Assembly: GCA_016871715.1 (NCBI GenBank) | Contig: VHCO01000027.1 | Span: forward strand, 1-50,049 | Direction: 5' to 3' | Origin: Verrucomicrobiota bacterium | Lineage (GTDB): Bacteria; Verrucomicrobiota; Verrucomicrobiia; Limisphaerales; J093 | DNA length: 50,049 nt | In this document: positions 17,755 to 26,919 of the stretch, piece by piece | Position numbering within the stretch: the first letter of the stretch is position 1 | How the letters are laid out: the number at the start of each line of letters is the position of its first letter | Position numbers and translations under genes: made by a program | Notes under the pieces: generated by a model | Told to the model about the DNA's origin: nothing | The model's database searches: none | Seen by the model: only the letters and a program-made list of their open reading frames with translations

Positions 17755-19692
17755 ATGAAATCTGCTGACGAGCACGGTGGGGCTGACGCAGACATTGGCC
17801 CAGAACCTCAGGGGTTGCGACACCGACTGGCCCAACGGTTGGGTGACTGGCCATTGCTGCGCATGCTCGTGTTGAATCTGTGGTTCCGCGTGGTTTTCGC
17901 CGGGTTTGTGACGGTCCTGATCCTGCTGATCCTTCTGGTGCCGAAACTGTGGAGGGTGACGCCTGCGGGCTTCCTGCCGGAAATCAGGGTCAACCTGCTC
18001 GACCTAGCGCAGGAGTGGTCTCTCCGGCGGCAAGCGCATACCGCCGTCGAGCGAGGTGACCAGGTCAGCGCGCTTGCCCATTGGAAAGGGGCTTTGGCTC
18101 AGAACCCGGCCAACGTTGACAGCCTGCGTGGTTGGCTGAGGGCTGCGGGGCAAGGGCTCATGGTCGAGGAGAGGCCTGACGCGGTCCGTTTCGGACGTCT
18201 GCTGTTTAGTTTCGGGGCCACGAATCAGACGGACACGGAGCTGGTCGCCCGTGCCTGGTTAGGGTGTGGCCTAGAGCGGTTGGCCGTGGAGTTGTTAGAC
18301 CTCAGAACCAACTCGCTCAGCGAGATCGGGGAACGAGTCTACGCGATGGCGCTGTTCCATGCTGGGCGAACCAACGATTTTCGGCAACGCATGCGGGGGT
18401 TAAACGGGATGGTGGGAGTGCCGGAGACCGCGTTCCAAGTCAGCGAGTTGGAACCCGAAGATCAGCGTTTCCGGTTGTACTGCCTAAGCGATCTTGCGCT
18501 TTGGGGCCAACCCGGGGAACGCCAGGCTGCTCGTCAACAGTTGAGGCAGGCTCAAGAGGCCGGGAGCTACCGGAGGCTGGCTCTCGAGCTGCAGTTTCTG
18601 GCTGCGGTGTACGAGTCGGATCCCGCAGGGTGCGCGGCTTTGCTCAAGGAGTTGGAGGAAGTGGGTGCGGCTACCGCGGTTCACCAGGCCGGTTACTGGG
18701 CCATCCTGATTCAAACCGGACACCGAGCTCTGGCAAAAGAGCTGGTTGGCGCGGCAGCTCTAGTGCCTGGAAACCCACTGGAGGCGCATCTTCTGGGGCA
18801 GGTGCAGCTCGAACTGGGCATGCTCGATGAGGCGAATTTGGTGCTCGATCGATTTGGTGGGCCTTCGGTCTGGGCATCTGAAGTGCATGCACTCCACGCG
18901 CGGGTCCTGACGAAACAAGAGAACTGGAAGGGGCTGCTGCGGTTGGTCACGCATATGCGGGCACTGGCAGGTGAAAGGGCGGGCTTGGGTTCATTCGCGG
19001 ATTGCCTCGAAGGGTTCGCTCACTGGGGGGAAGGACGCCGAGAGCTCGCCAAGTCGGCCTTTCGCCGAGCGGCGACTGCGGGGATTCCTCGTTCGGACCT
19101 CTCCCTATGGATTGCCGGGGAGTTGATGGTCCGCGGAGCGTTCAGCGAGGCGGAGGGGATCCTGGTGCCCCAGTTGGGACGGTTGGCGGACGACCCCGAG
19201 TACTTGCGGATGCTGTCCCGATGCGGTTACTACCTCAGGAAATCGGCGTACCTATGGGAAGCCATCACCAAGCTCAGGAGCCTGGCGCCGTCCGATCCGC
19301 TGACCGAGCAGCATTACGCAGCAACGCTGGTGGCCTTGCGCCGGAATCCGGAAGAGGCCGTCCGGCTCACGCTCGAAGCACTGAAGCGGTTCCCGAACCG
19401 GGCGGAGGCGGTGATTTGTCACGCCGGCGCCCTCGTGCTCAATCGCAGGGTGGCAGAAGCCCAGACACTCCTGGACAACGTGCGCGCGGAAGCGCTGCCC
19501 CCAATGGACCGAGCTCAGTTCGAGTACTGGCAGTTCGAGATCCACCTGCAGGAAGGGCGAATCGACAAAGCCTGGGTGGTGCGGGATCGAATCGACACGG
19601 CCCTGCTCTTCCCGGAGCAAGCGCGATGGCTGGCGACGGCGATCAAGCAAATGGGGGGGGGGCTTTCCTCCGAGGCTGCCTTCGAGCGTTAG
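17755..19692 (+). CDS. Inner-membrane TPR-repeat protein
   Basis: A 645-residue protein. An N-terminal cytoplasmic stretch of about 40 residues is followed by one transmembrane helix (VVFAGFVTVLILLILLVPKL). The rest is a long helical solenoid of degenerate tetratricopeptide repeats, e.g. AHTAVERGDQVSALAHWKGA with LAQNPANVDSLRGWL, and SDPLTEQHYAATLVALRRNP near the C-terminus. No catalytic motif is seen. TPR solenoids are protein-docking platforms. Proteins of this shape recur next to PEP-CTERM and exopolysaccharide genes, which fits the O-antigen-ligase-like, PEP-CTERM and FecR genes around it. The function is otherwise unknown. Confidence 0.8.
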   Translation: MKSADEHGGADADIGPEPQGLRHRLAQRLGDWPLLRMLVLNLWFRVVFAGFVTVLILLILLVPKLWRVTPAGFLPEIRVNLLDLAQEWSLRRQAHTAVERGDQVSALAHWKGALAQNPANVDSLRGWLRAAGQGLMVEERPDAVRFGRLLFSFGATNQTDTELVARAWLGCGLERLAVELLDLRTNSLSEIGERVYAMALFHAGRTNDFRQRMRGLNGMVGVPETAFQVSELEPEDQRFRLYCLSDLALWGQPGERQAARQQLRQAQEAGSYRRLALELQFLAAVYESDPAGCAALLKELEEVGAATAVHQAGYWAILIQTGHRALAKELVGAAALVPGNPLEAHLLGQVQLELGMLDEANLVLDRFGGPSVWASEVHALHARVLTKQENWKGLLRLVTHMRALAGERAGLGSFADCLEGFAHWGEGRRELAKSAFRRAATAGIPRSDLSLWIAGELMVRGAFSEAEGILVPQLGRLADDPEYLRMLSRCGYYLRKSAYLWEAITKLRSLAPSDPLTEQHYAATLVALRRNPEEAVRLTLEALKRFPNRAEAVICHAGALVLNRRVAEAQTLLDNVRAEALPPMDRAQFEYWQFEIHLQEGRIDKAWVVRDRIDTALLFPEQARWLATAIKQMGGGLSSEAAFER

Positions 19693-19855
19693 GGTTTATT
19701 TGAACAGATGGGGAGAGGTCCCACTCGACGGCGGCTCGGCGCCCGTGTGAAGAACCGACTGCTGGCCGCGTATAGAGCGCAGGTTCTGGCAGTCCGCCGG
19801 AACAAATTGCCGGGTCCGGATGGGGCAAGCCGGGCAAAATTGGCAGTTAATTCAG

Positions 19856-19884
19856 TTGACATTCGCGGCCATTCATCGTTGAAT
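19856..19884 (+). promoter_or_regulatory. Candidate sigma70-type promoter of the FecR gene
   Basis: TTGACA (19856-19861, perfect -35) and TTGAAT (19879-19884, four of six) with a 17-base spacer, 35 bases before the ATG. Confidence 0.5.
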
Positions 19885-19919
19885 GCTGAGCGTCTTAACG
19901 AAGTACCACTGGGTTGTCT

Positions 19920-20813
19920 ATGCAAACAAAGAGTCAATTCACCGGGCTATTGATGACGGCGGCGGCGGTTTTGTCGCTGGCGGGGCTTTGCGCTCGGGCA
20001 GACATGAAGCAGGGCACGGCAACGGTCAGTTCGTTTACCGGAACCGTGACTTACGAGGATGCCGCGGGACATTCCTACCCAGTCCGCGTGGGCACAGTGC
20101 TTAAGGAGGGGGATCTGGTGAGGACGGCGGCCGGATCGATCGTGGATCTTGTTCTGCCGGAGAACGGTACGGTAATCGGACTCACTGAGGGCAGCGTCCT
20201 GAAAATCGACCGGTTGGGTTACGAGGATACCTCGTTGGGTCGTGTGATGGACACACGGTTGGACCTGCAGGCGGGCGGTTTCCTGGCCAGTGTGGATAAA
20301 CTGAGTGCGGGCTCCCGTTACGAGGTCAACACGCCGCATGGGGTGGCCAGCGTCAAGGGCACAACCTTTTACATCCACGTTCAGAGCGGCGCGATTTACG
20401 TGCTGAGCGGAACGGTCGTTCTGACGTTGCACATGGCGCCAGCCGCCTTCCCGGGTGTTGGGGTGTGGGACGGGACTTTCGTGACGAAGTTCGTGACGAT
20501 CGCCGCGGGTCAGACGTTCCAGTTAAACCTCTTCCGTGGCGTGATCAGCACGGACACCAACGGCGGCTACCCTGTGGACCCATCCAACGCAGTCGCGATT
20601 ACGTTGCCTTGGGTCATTCGCAACCAACTGCCGCCTACCACGGTTCTTGACCGCTGGGTGACATTGGGTAAGGCCATCAAGTTCGGCCCCACTGCCAGCC
20701 CCGTCGGCTACGCTTTTGAATCGTGGGCCTCGAGCTATTGGGTTACGCCCAGCACCAAGCGTATTCGTGCCGTCCCGATTGGCGCGCCCATCGTGATTAG
20801 CGCGAGTCCTTAG
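19920..20813 (+). CDS. Secreted FecR-domain protein
   Basis: From ATG 19920 the 297-residue product has a signal peptide (QFTGLLMTAAAVLSLAGLCA) and a FecR-type beta domain: GTVTYEDAAGHSYPVRVGTV, LKEGDLVRTAAGSIVDLVLP, and the typical SRYEVNTPHGVASVKGTTFY at about 125. In this stand-alone secreted form, FecR domains are thought to bind surface polymers or partner proteins; there is no TonB/sigma partner nearby, so iron signalling is unlikely. A TTG two codons upstream is an alternative start. It has its own promoter and a strong terminator. Confidence 0.85.
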   Translation: MQTKSQFTGLLMTAAAVLSLAGLCARADMKQGTATVSSFTGTVTYEDAAGHSYPVRVGTVLKEGDLVRTAAGSIVDLVLPENGTVIGLTEGSVLKIDRLGYEDTSLGRVMDTRLDLQAGGFLASVDKLSAGSRYEVNTPHGVASVKGTTFYIHVQSGAIYVLSGTVVLTLHMAPAAFPGVGVWDGTFVTKFVTIAAGQTFQLNLFRGVISTDTNGGYPVDPSNAVAITLPWVIRNQLPPTTVLDRWVTLGKAIKFGPTASPVGYAFESWASSYWVTPSTKRIRAVPIGAPIVISASP

Positions 20814-20838
20814 ATCGGGCCGCGCAGCCAGATGTATC

Positions 20839-20868
20839 AAGCGCAGGTGGACAGCCTGCGCTTTTTTT
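20839..20868 (+). terminator. Rho-independent terminator after the FecR gene
   Basis: AAGCGCAGG/CCTGCGCTT 9-bp stem with a 7-base loop, followed by seven T's (20862-20868), 26 bases past the FecR stop. Confidence 0.9.
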
Positions 20869-20948
20869 GTGGATCAAGAACGTCGGAGCAGACTTCGGCC
20901 GGCGTTCTGCGCATCATGGCGGGCACCCGATGCGCCCGCGATACTGCT

Positions 20949-23468
20949 CTACCATGGCTTCACCACGATCCAACTCTCAGCCTGTTGGCCTGAAGTTCGA
21001 TCTTGAGCCACAAGAACATGCCGACCCTCGGCCAATCGAGCCCGCACCTGCCCCCTAACCGGTTGGCATTCGAGCGAATCCGAGTGCCACTGAACCTCCG
21101 TTCCGCCCTCGGCCGTCAGCCGGATCCAGCGGCTCGACTCCGGCAAGTCGGGGTCCAGAAAGAACGTCGAGCCGGGGAGGGGGTTGACGATGCGGAGAGG
21201 GAGAGAGGCAGGGGTCTCTGGCTGGGCTAGGACCGCCCTGCCGGCCAGCCAATTGTCGCCCGAGGCAAGCCAGCCGGCATACTCTGCGGGTAACCGCACG
21301 CGGCCCTCCGAGTCGTGTTGGGCGCCGTCGTCTTGCGGCGGCAGGTTCGGCAGCGCAAACCGCTCGACCACCCCGCCAAAGGCCGAGTTGGTCGATCCTG
21401 ACAAAGCCTCCGGAAAGGCCACCGCTGGCAGGTAGGGCGCGCAGTCCTCTGCGCGCCGCGAACCACTGTCGACATGGGAGGCCGCGGCGCGCAGAGGACT
21501 GCGCGCCCTACCGCCGATCTGCAGTCCGTCGCCGTGACTGTTGAGGAGGCGTCCGGTGATCGGGTGGACGACTCGCTCGACAATGGCAGCAGGGCGGGTG
21601 TACCAGGAGGTGCCGTAGTGTTCATGGAGGTGAACGAAGACCTGTTGCAGCACGGGGGCAGCTCCGGTCACGCCGCTGACCTGGTCCATGGGCGAGCCGT
21701 CGAAGTTGCCGATCCAGACCGCGACAGTGAATTCCGGGGTGTAACCGATCGCCCAATTGTCGCGGAAATCGGAGCTGGTGCCGGTCTTGCAGGCCACGGG
21801 GAAAGCAAAGCGCAAGTTCGAGTCCAGGCCGAAGGCCAAGGCCCGCGCCTGGTTGTCGCTCAGAATGTCTGCGATCAGCCAGGCGGCAGCCTCCGTACCC
21901 GACGCGGGCGAATTCGCCGCGGGAACCTGGGCTTGGCCAACCGACTGCCACGGTTCCTGCGCTTCGGCTGCCAAGAGCCGGTAGGGCCGGAAGTCGCCCA
22001 AGCGTGCGAGTGCGGCATAAGCATTGGCCAACTCAAGGAGCCTGACCTCGGCGTTGCCAATCGTGAGGCCCAGCCCGTAGAAGTCCGGTGGACGCTCCAG
22101 AGTGGTGAGGCCCCAGTCTTGGAGGCGCCGCTGGAGCGCTTCAGCGCCGCCCAGAGCGGCCAAGACCTTAACGGCCGAGATGTTCAGCGAGTTGGCCAGG
22201 GCCAAGCGGTAGCGCATCGGGCCGTAGCATTGCCGGTTGTAGTTGACCGGCTGGAACACGCCGGTGGGCGTCGGGAAATCGGTCGGCACATCCGCCACTA
22301 CGGTGGCCGGGGTGTCCCCGCGTTCGAAGGCCAGCAGGTACGTGAACGGCTTGAGGGCCGAACCCGGCGAGCGCCGCGCCCAGGCGCCGTTCACCTGGCC
22401 CGCCTTCGGCTCGAAGTAGTCCTCCGAGCCCACCAGCGCCTGCACGCCCCCGGTCCGGTTGTCCAACACCACCACCGCGCCGTTGCGGGCACGGTGAGCG
22501 CTCAGCTTGGCCAGTTGGCTGGTCAACGCGCGCTGGACGACCTGGTTCAACTCGAGGTCGAGCGTGGTGGGGATGACCCTCGAATCCGAGTGCCGAAGCT
22601 CAGCCGCGCGGCGCAAGGCCAGGCTGCCCCCGCGTGCCTGCAAAATCAGGTCAACGAAGTGCGGGGCCCGAAACACGCGGTCGGGTGTGGCTAACTCGAT
22701 CCGCTCAGCGGCTGCTCGGCCCTGTTCGTTGGCGGTGAGCCAACCGTTCTCGCACATTCGGCCAAGGATCCACTTCTGCCGTCGCAACGCCCGCTCGAAG
22801 TGCCGGTGAGGATTCAGCCGGCCGGGCGCCTGGGGTAGGCCGGCCAGAAACGCCGCCTCCGCCACGCTCAAGTCGGCGAGCGGTTTCGCGAAGTAGAACG
22901 CCGCTGCCTCGGCAGGCCCGAGGCACAGATTGCCGTAGTCGATCCGGTTCAAGTACTCCGCCAAGACGCGTTCTTTGGTCCAGCGCTGTTCGAGCCGCAT
23001 CGCCTGAATTGCCTCGAGGCACTTCGTTAGGGGTGTCCGAGGGCGGGGATGGGCCAGTTTAATGACCTGTTGGCTGATAGTCGAGCCGCCCGAGATAATG
23101 CGACGGTACCGCATCAGTTGAACCAACGCGCGCGCGCTGGCCCGCCAGTCCACGCCATGATGGTCCCAGAAACGCTTGTCCTCGGCCGCGAGGGTTGCGT
23201 GGACCAACGACTGCGGGAGTTGCTCGAAGGTCACGCGGCGCGCGAAGCCCAGCGTGCCCGGCAACTGCCGCAGGGGTTCGCCGTGGCGATCGGTAAACAC
23301 CCATCCTGGCGGCGGCGGAGTGAACAGCGCGGCTGGCAGCGGCACCAGGCGCAGGCCGCACCACGCCGCCGCGGCCAGACACGCCAAGCCTACCCCAGCC
23401 CGAAGCCAGGGGGAGCGCTGCCGGCGTCCGTTGGGCATCCGTGCCGATGGTGCTGGAGGCGCTGGCAT
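20949..23468 (-). CDS. pbpC: Penicillin-binding protein 1C (bifunctional peptidoglycan synthase)
   Basis: From ATG 23468 (or 23438) the product is 839 residues. After a transmembrane segment comes the GT51 glycosyltransferase domain with EDKRFWDHHGVDWRAS and GGSTISQQVIKLAHP, then the transpeptidase domain with SALK (SxxK), SLN (SxN) and KTGTSS (KTG). A PBP1C-type C-terminal domain ends the protein (LRIVNPLPGSTFFLDPDLPE). It polymerises and cross-links peptidoglycan at the inner membrane. Oddly, residues about 651-680 (GRARSPLRAA... RRAEDCAPYLP) are the translation of a 90-bp palindromic repeat inserted in frame between the transpeptidase and C-terminal domains. The gene is divergent from the IMPase gene at 23619. 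The frame is open further upstream only as a shadow of that gene. Confidence 0.93.
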   Translation of the reverse strand: MPAPPAPSARMPNGRRQRSPWLRAGVGLACLAAAAWCGLRLVPLPAALFTPPPPGWVFTDRHGEPLRQLPGTLGFARRVTFEQLPQSLVHATLAAEDKRFWDHHGVDWRASARALVQLMRYRRIISGGSTISQQVIKLAHPRPRTPLTKCLEAIQAMRLEQRWTKERVLAEYLNRIDYGNLCLGPAEAAAFYFAKPLADLSVAEAAFLAGLPQAPGRLNPHRHFERALRRQKWILGRMCENGWLTANEQGRAAAERIELATPDRVFRAPHFVDLILQARGGSLALRRAAELRHSDSRVIPTTLDLELNQVVQRALTSQLAKLSAHRARNGAVVVLDNRTGGVQALVGSEDYFEPKAGQVNGAWARRSPGSALKPFTYLLAFERGDTPATVVADVPTDFPTPTGVFQPVNYNRQCYGPMRYRLALANSLNISAVKVLAALGGAEALQRRLQDWGLTTLERPPDFYGLGLTIGNAEVRLLELANAYAALARLGDFRPYRLLAAEAQEPWQSVGQAQVPAANSPASGTEAAAWLIADILSDNQARALAFGLDSNLRFAFPVACKTGTSSDFRDNWAIGYTPEFTVAVWIGNFDGSPMDQVSGVTGAAPVLQQVFVHLHEHYGTSWYTRPAAIVERVVHPITGRLLNSHGDGLQIGGRARSPLRAAASHVDSGSRRAEDCAPYLPAVAFPEALSGSTNSAFGGVVERFALPNLPPQDDGAQHDSEGRVRLPAEYAGWLASGDNWLAGRAVLAQPETPASLPLRIVNPLPGSTFFLDPDLPESSRWIRLTAEGGTEVQWHSDSLECQPVRGQVRARLAEGRHVLVAQDRTSGQQAESWIVVKPW
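21428..21517 (-). repeat. 90-bp palindromic repeat element, copy 1, inside pbpC
   Basis: Perfect 27-bp inverted repeat (21431-21457 and 21486-21512; GGTAGGGCGCGCAGTCCTCT start) around a 28-base loop. Together with shared flanks (TCGGC and TGC) it makes a 90-bp unit that matches copy 2 at 39111-39200 at about 81 of 90 positions when inverted. The unit is 30 codons long and keeps the pbpC frame open. Confidence 0.9.
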
Positions 23469-23618
23469 CCGGCATGCAGCGCTAACGCAACCCGGCTGGT
23501 CGAGTCGATTGGGTTGGTGGCGGCAGCGCATGGGTTTGCGGAGAACGCAATAGAAGTGCTGGACGCAACGCCACTCAAGCCCCAACTTCTTGCCCATCCG
23601 CCCTGAGGCGGTAGGCAC

Positions 23619-24506
23619 ATGAAACCAGCAGAACAGCGGCGGGCGTTGACGGTCGCAGTCCAAGCGGCCGAGGTTGCAGGACGGCTCCTGCGACGCCATT
23701 TGCACGCGGCGAAGACGGTTCATTCCGCCACGCAGCATGACATCAAGCTCGAGCTGGACGTTCGCTGCCAAACCGCGATCGAGCGCCTGTTGTTGGCGGC
23801 TTACCCGCAGTCGGCCATCCTGGGTGAAGAAGGCGTCCACGGCCAAGCCGATGCAGACCTGCGGTGGGTGGTCGATCCGATCGACGGCACCGTGAACTTC
23901 ACCTACGGTGTGCCTCATGCCTGCGTCTCGATCGCGCTCCAGGAGCACCGCTCGGACAAGCCAGCCCAGGCTGTTGCCGGGCCGACTCGGACTCGGCCCA
24001 GCCAGCGACCGCGCGCCCGACCGGGGGCCCGGCCCAGCGGCCAAGAAGCAGCGACCTATACAACGTTGGTCGGGGTCGTCTATGATCCCTTTTGCCGCGA
24101 GCTTTGGACGGCGACGCGCGGGCACCCCGCGCGGCTCAACGGTCGCGTGGTGCGGGCGAGCGACCGACGGCGGCTTAGGGAGGCGGTCATCTCGTTGGGT
24201 TTTGGGAAGAAGGCGCATCTCCTAAGGCACTTGCTACCCGCGCTGGCCGCCCTGGCCCATCGGGTGCGCAAGATCCGCATTACCGGGTCAGCGGCCTTGG
24301 ACCTTGCGTATGTGGCGAGCGGTCGTTTCGACGCCTTCCTCGAGGCTGGGCTCCGCCTATGGGACATCGCTGCCGGCGGCCTCATGGTCGAGTGCGCGGG
24401 CGGCACGTTTTGGCACCGCCCGCTGCCCGGGGGGGACGCGTACGCCGTAGCCGCCCACAACGGTCATCTCTGGCGCGGCCTAGCTGCGCACGTCCCGGTC
24501 AAGTGA
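23619..24506 (+). CDS. Inositol monophosphatase family protein (second copy, with insertion)
   Basis: A 295-residue IMPase-family phosphatase: SAILGEEGV with Glu70/71, LRWVVDPIDGTVNF with Asp86 and Asp89, and LRLWDIAAGGLMVECAGG with Asp249. All Mg2+ ligands are present. Compared with the usual 260-270 residues it carries an extra low-complexity stretch at about 110-145, rich in Arg, Pro and Ala (TRTRPSQRPRARPGARPSGQ), between the metal-binding motif and the next strand. The insertion should form a surface loop. The substrate is unknown. It is only distantly similar to the family member at 840-1658 and is not adjacent to any pathway genes. Confidence 0.88.
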   Translation: MKPAEQRRALTVAVQAAEVAGRLLRRHLHAAKTVHSATQHDIKLELDVRCQTAIERLLLAAYPQSAILGEEGVHGQADADLRWVVDPIDGTVNFTYGVPHACVSIALQEHRSDKPAQAVAGPTRTRPSQRPRARPGARPSGQEAATYTTLVGVVYDPFCRELWTATRGHPARLNGRVVRASDRRRLREAVISLGFGKKAHLLRHLLPALAALAHRVRKIRITGSAALDLAYVASGRFDAFLEAGLRLWDIAAGGLMVECAGGTFWHRPLPGGDAYAVAAHNGHLWRGLAAHVPVK

Positions 24507-24610
24507 AGTCGAGTGACCGCAGCAACCCGGTCCCGATTCCGATTCCCAATTCCCGCTCCAAGCCGGGTCCGTCCATCCCGTCCACTGGCCCTGTCCCCAG
24601 GGGTAGCCAG

Positions 24611-24814
24611 ATTAAGATAACTGGCAAATAAACGTTGACACCGAAACAGTCTGCCCGAGCCGCTAGCAGGGGAGTGCAGGAGTGCAGCGACGGCAGGCCG
24701 AGCAATTAATATAACTGGCAAATAAAAATTGACAGCCTTCCGACCTCGAACGAGTTCATCCGGGCGAGGTGGATGTGCTCCAAATTAATGTAACTGGCAA
24801 ATAAACGTTGACAC
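24611..24814. repeat. Three dispersed copies of a 31-bp AT-rich repeat
   Basis: ATTAAGATAACTGGCAAATA-type units at 24611-24641, 24705-24735 and 24784-24814, each ending AA(C/A)(G/A)TTGACA(C/G). They differ at a few positions and are separated by 63 and 48 bases of unrelated GC-rich sequence. They stand out by AT content in a 720-base gene-free region (24507-25229) that holds nothing else I recognise. Confidence 0.75.
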
Positions 24815-25229
24815 AGGTGCAGCCTGGGTAAGCCGTTGGCAGTGTTGTGGAAGGAAAGGGAAAGCCCGCACTGGTCCTGGTTTTGCGGTCTAGGTCTCTG
24901 GTCCGTGGCAAGGGACTCCCCCTCGCACAACGCACAAGGGACTCCCCCCGGCGCTTGCCGTGCATCGTGCCCTTTCTCGTCTTTGTCTTCTCTTGTCTTC
25001 TCTTAACCGTTTAACCGTGGTCAGCCTGAAGATCAAAGACTAGGAACAGCGGCAAGAGCAAGATGAGGGGCCGGATCCAATGAACGGCGAATGGCGATGG
25101 CGAGGGTTGTTTGCCCGTTTTTGCGTGCCTCTTCTCTTCTTTCTGGCGTGGACGGAAGGGAAGAGGAAGGAAAGGAAAGGAATGCGCGCTGGCGCGGAGG
25201 CCGATGATCTGCCAGGGTCGAGTTCATTT

Positions 25230-26441
25230 ATGAAGTACTACCAAGTTGGGATGCCGCTGTGGGTGTGGGTGCTGACGGTTGCCTGGGGCGGGGGCGGGTG
25301 CTGGGGGGTAGAAACGCCCCCGGCGGCGGCGCAGGAGGAGGGCATCTTCGCCGATTTCAACACTAGCCTAGGCAGTTTCACGTGCCGACTCGATCACATC
25401 GCGGCGCCCAAGACGGTGGCCAGTTTCATCGGCTTGGCGACCGGCGAGCGCGCCTGGCTAGACAAGCGGAGCGGCCAGGTCCGTACCGACAGGTTCCTCG
25501 ACGGCCTGGTGTTCCACCGGGTGATCGCGGGGTTTATGGTCCAGAGCGGTTCGCCCAAGGGTGACGGTAGCGACGGACCCGGGTACGCCTTTCCCGACGA
25601 GTTCAACCCCGGGTTGCGCCACGATGGGCCGGGTGTGCTTTCGATGGCCAACTCCGGCCCGGCCTCGAATGGGTCGCAGTTCTTCATCACCGTCACGAAC
25701 ACCCCCTGGCTCGACGACCGGCACACGGTTTTCGGGCGGGTGACGTCGGGCCTGACGGTTGTGCAGGCCATCAGTCAAGTGGCTACGGATAAGAACACGG
25801 ACAAACCGCTGACCGACGTGATTCTGGAGCGCGTGACGATCCGCCGGGTTGGGGCGGCCGCACACGCCTTCGACCCCGAAACACAGAATCTGCCCGTGGT
25901 TTCTCAAGTCCCGCTCGGAATCCGCCTCGGCGAGGACGCCGTGGTCTTGGCTTTCACGGCGAGCCTGTTTGCCGAGCATTGTCTCCGCAGTTCGAGCGAT
26001 CTGCTCGTCTGGACCAACGTCACCCTGGGGATCGACCTCGTCGCACCGGCCCTGGGCGAGGTCCAACGCGCGACTTCAGCCCCAGTGCAGTTCTACTCGC
26101 TGGCACGCGTACAGTATCCTGCCACGACGTTTGCGCCCCGCACCGTGCACGATCGCACCCTGGTCTTGTCGCTCTCGGCTGGCTTGGGCACGCTGACGAT
26201 CCGCTTTGACTCGGCTGGCGGCGGCACCTACGACCACAACGGGAGTCCCGGTCTCCTCCTTGGGTATGACTGGATCCAAGACCCCTATCGGGGCCGGCTT
26301 TGGCCGATTGAATTCTCGGCAGTGGTGCCGATGACCTTGCGCCTGGACTTCACCAGCGACGGTGGAGGCACATTTGAGGGCACGGCTTACGCTGGCGGGT
26401 CCTTTGGCATCTCTGGCAGTTTCACACTTTCCGGGCCTTAA
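25230..26441 (+). CDS. Secreted cyclophilin-type peptidyl-prolyl isomerase
   Basis: From ATG 25230 the product is 403 residues, with a signal peptide (MKYYQVGMPLWVWVLTVAWG). A cyclophilin domain lies at about 38-210: VFHRVIAGFMVQSGSPKGDG, GVLSMANSGPASNGSQFFIT and WLDDRHTVFGRV. The catalytic Arg (FHR) and the substrate-binding FMVQ and QFFIT residues are present. The remaining 190 residues are a non-catalytic beta-rich C-terminal region that includes TIRFDSAGGGTYDHNG and SDGGGTFEGTAYAGGSFGIS, unknown to me. It should assist folding of exported proteins. The frame is open upstream to 25080, but the signal peptide decides the start. Confidence 0.87.
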   Translation: MKYYQVGMPLWVWVLTVAWGGGGCWGVETPPAAAQEEGIFADFNTSLGSFTCRLDHIAAPKTVASFIGLATGERAWLDKRSGQVRTDRFLDGLVFHRVIAGFMVQSGSPKGDGSDGPGYAFPDEFNPGLRHDGPGVLSMANSGPASNGSQFFITVTNTPWLDDRHTVFGRVTSGLTVVQAISQVATDKNTDKPLTDVILERVTIRRVGAAAHAFDPETQNLPVVSQVPLGIRLGEDAVVLAFTASLFAEHCLRSSSDLLVWTNVTLGIDLVAPALGEVQRATSAPVQFYSLARVQYPATTFAPRTVHDRTLVLSLSAGLGTLTIRFDSAGGGTYDHNGSPGLLLGYDWIQDPYRGRLWPIEFSAVVPMTLRLDFTSDGGGTFEGTAYAGGSFGISGSFTLSGP

Positions 26442-26919
26442 CCGGGCGGCAGGCAAAGGGCGAACGACGGCGAGCCCCGGTCCGTCCGGATGCCACCCTG
26501 GCGGGCTGTGCTGCCCGCTTTTCAGTGCCAGCGCTTCAGTGAAGTCTGCGGTCCGCCCCGCTGCAAGTTGGACTGCGGTTTGGGCTTGAGGTGGAGGGGC
26601 CGACAGGTGCAGGCTGGCAGCAACCTCAGCATGGGCCATGAAACCTGATGATGCGCTTCGGGGTGCGGGCAGGAACCTCCAGACGCGTGAACTCGATCTC
26701 GGTGTCCAAGCTCTCGATGGCCCGCAGCGGAGGAAGAGGGTCCCGTTCGCGCGCTGGGGCACGGACGGCTACCGAGGGCGCGACGTGCTTTCTCGGCGAG
26801 GCTCAGGTTGGGGGGAGATCGCCGGGCCGGAGGCGGGGACTGCGAGACTCGCTGCCTCAGGCGGAGGCGGGGTGGGGCGCCCGGGCTCGCGGTATCGTTG
26901 GCGGTGTGCGTGGGCGGCG
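26442..26919. other. Intergenic, no gene recognised
   Basis: About 480 GC-rich bases between the cyclophilin and the SecD-like gene. Frames on both strands are shadow-like in composition. No RNA or terminator was seen. Confidence 0.4.

Noticed and set aside
19708..19913. Small plus-strand frame between the TPR and FecR genes
   Set aside because: Basic, shadow-like composition, overlapping the FecR promoter and start; no ribosome site.
24611..24814. Short CRISPR-like array
   Set aside because: Only three units, unequal spacers (63 and 48), no palindromic repeat and no cas genes in the window.
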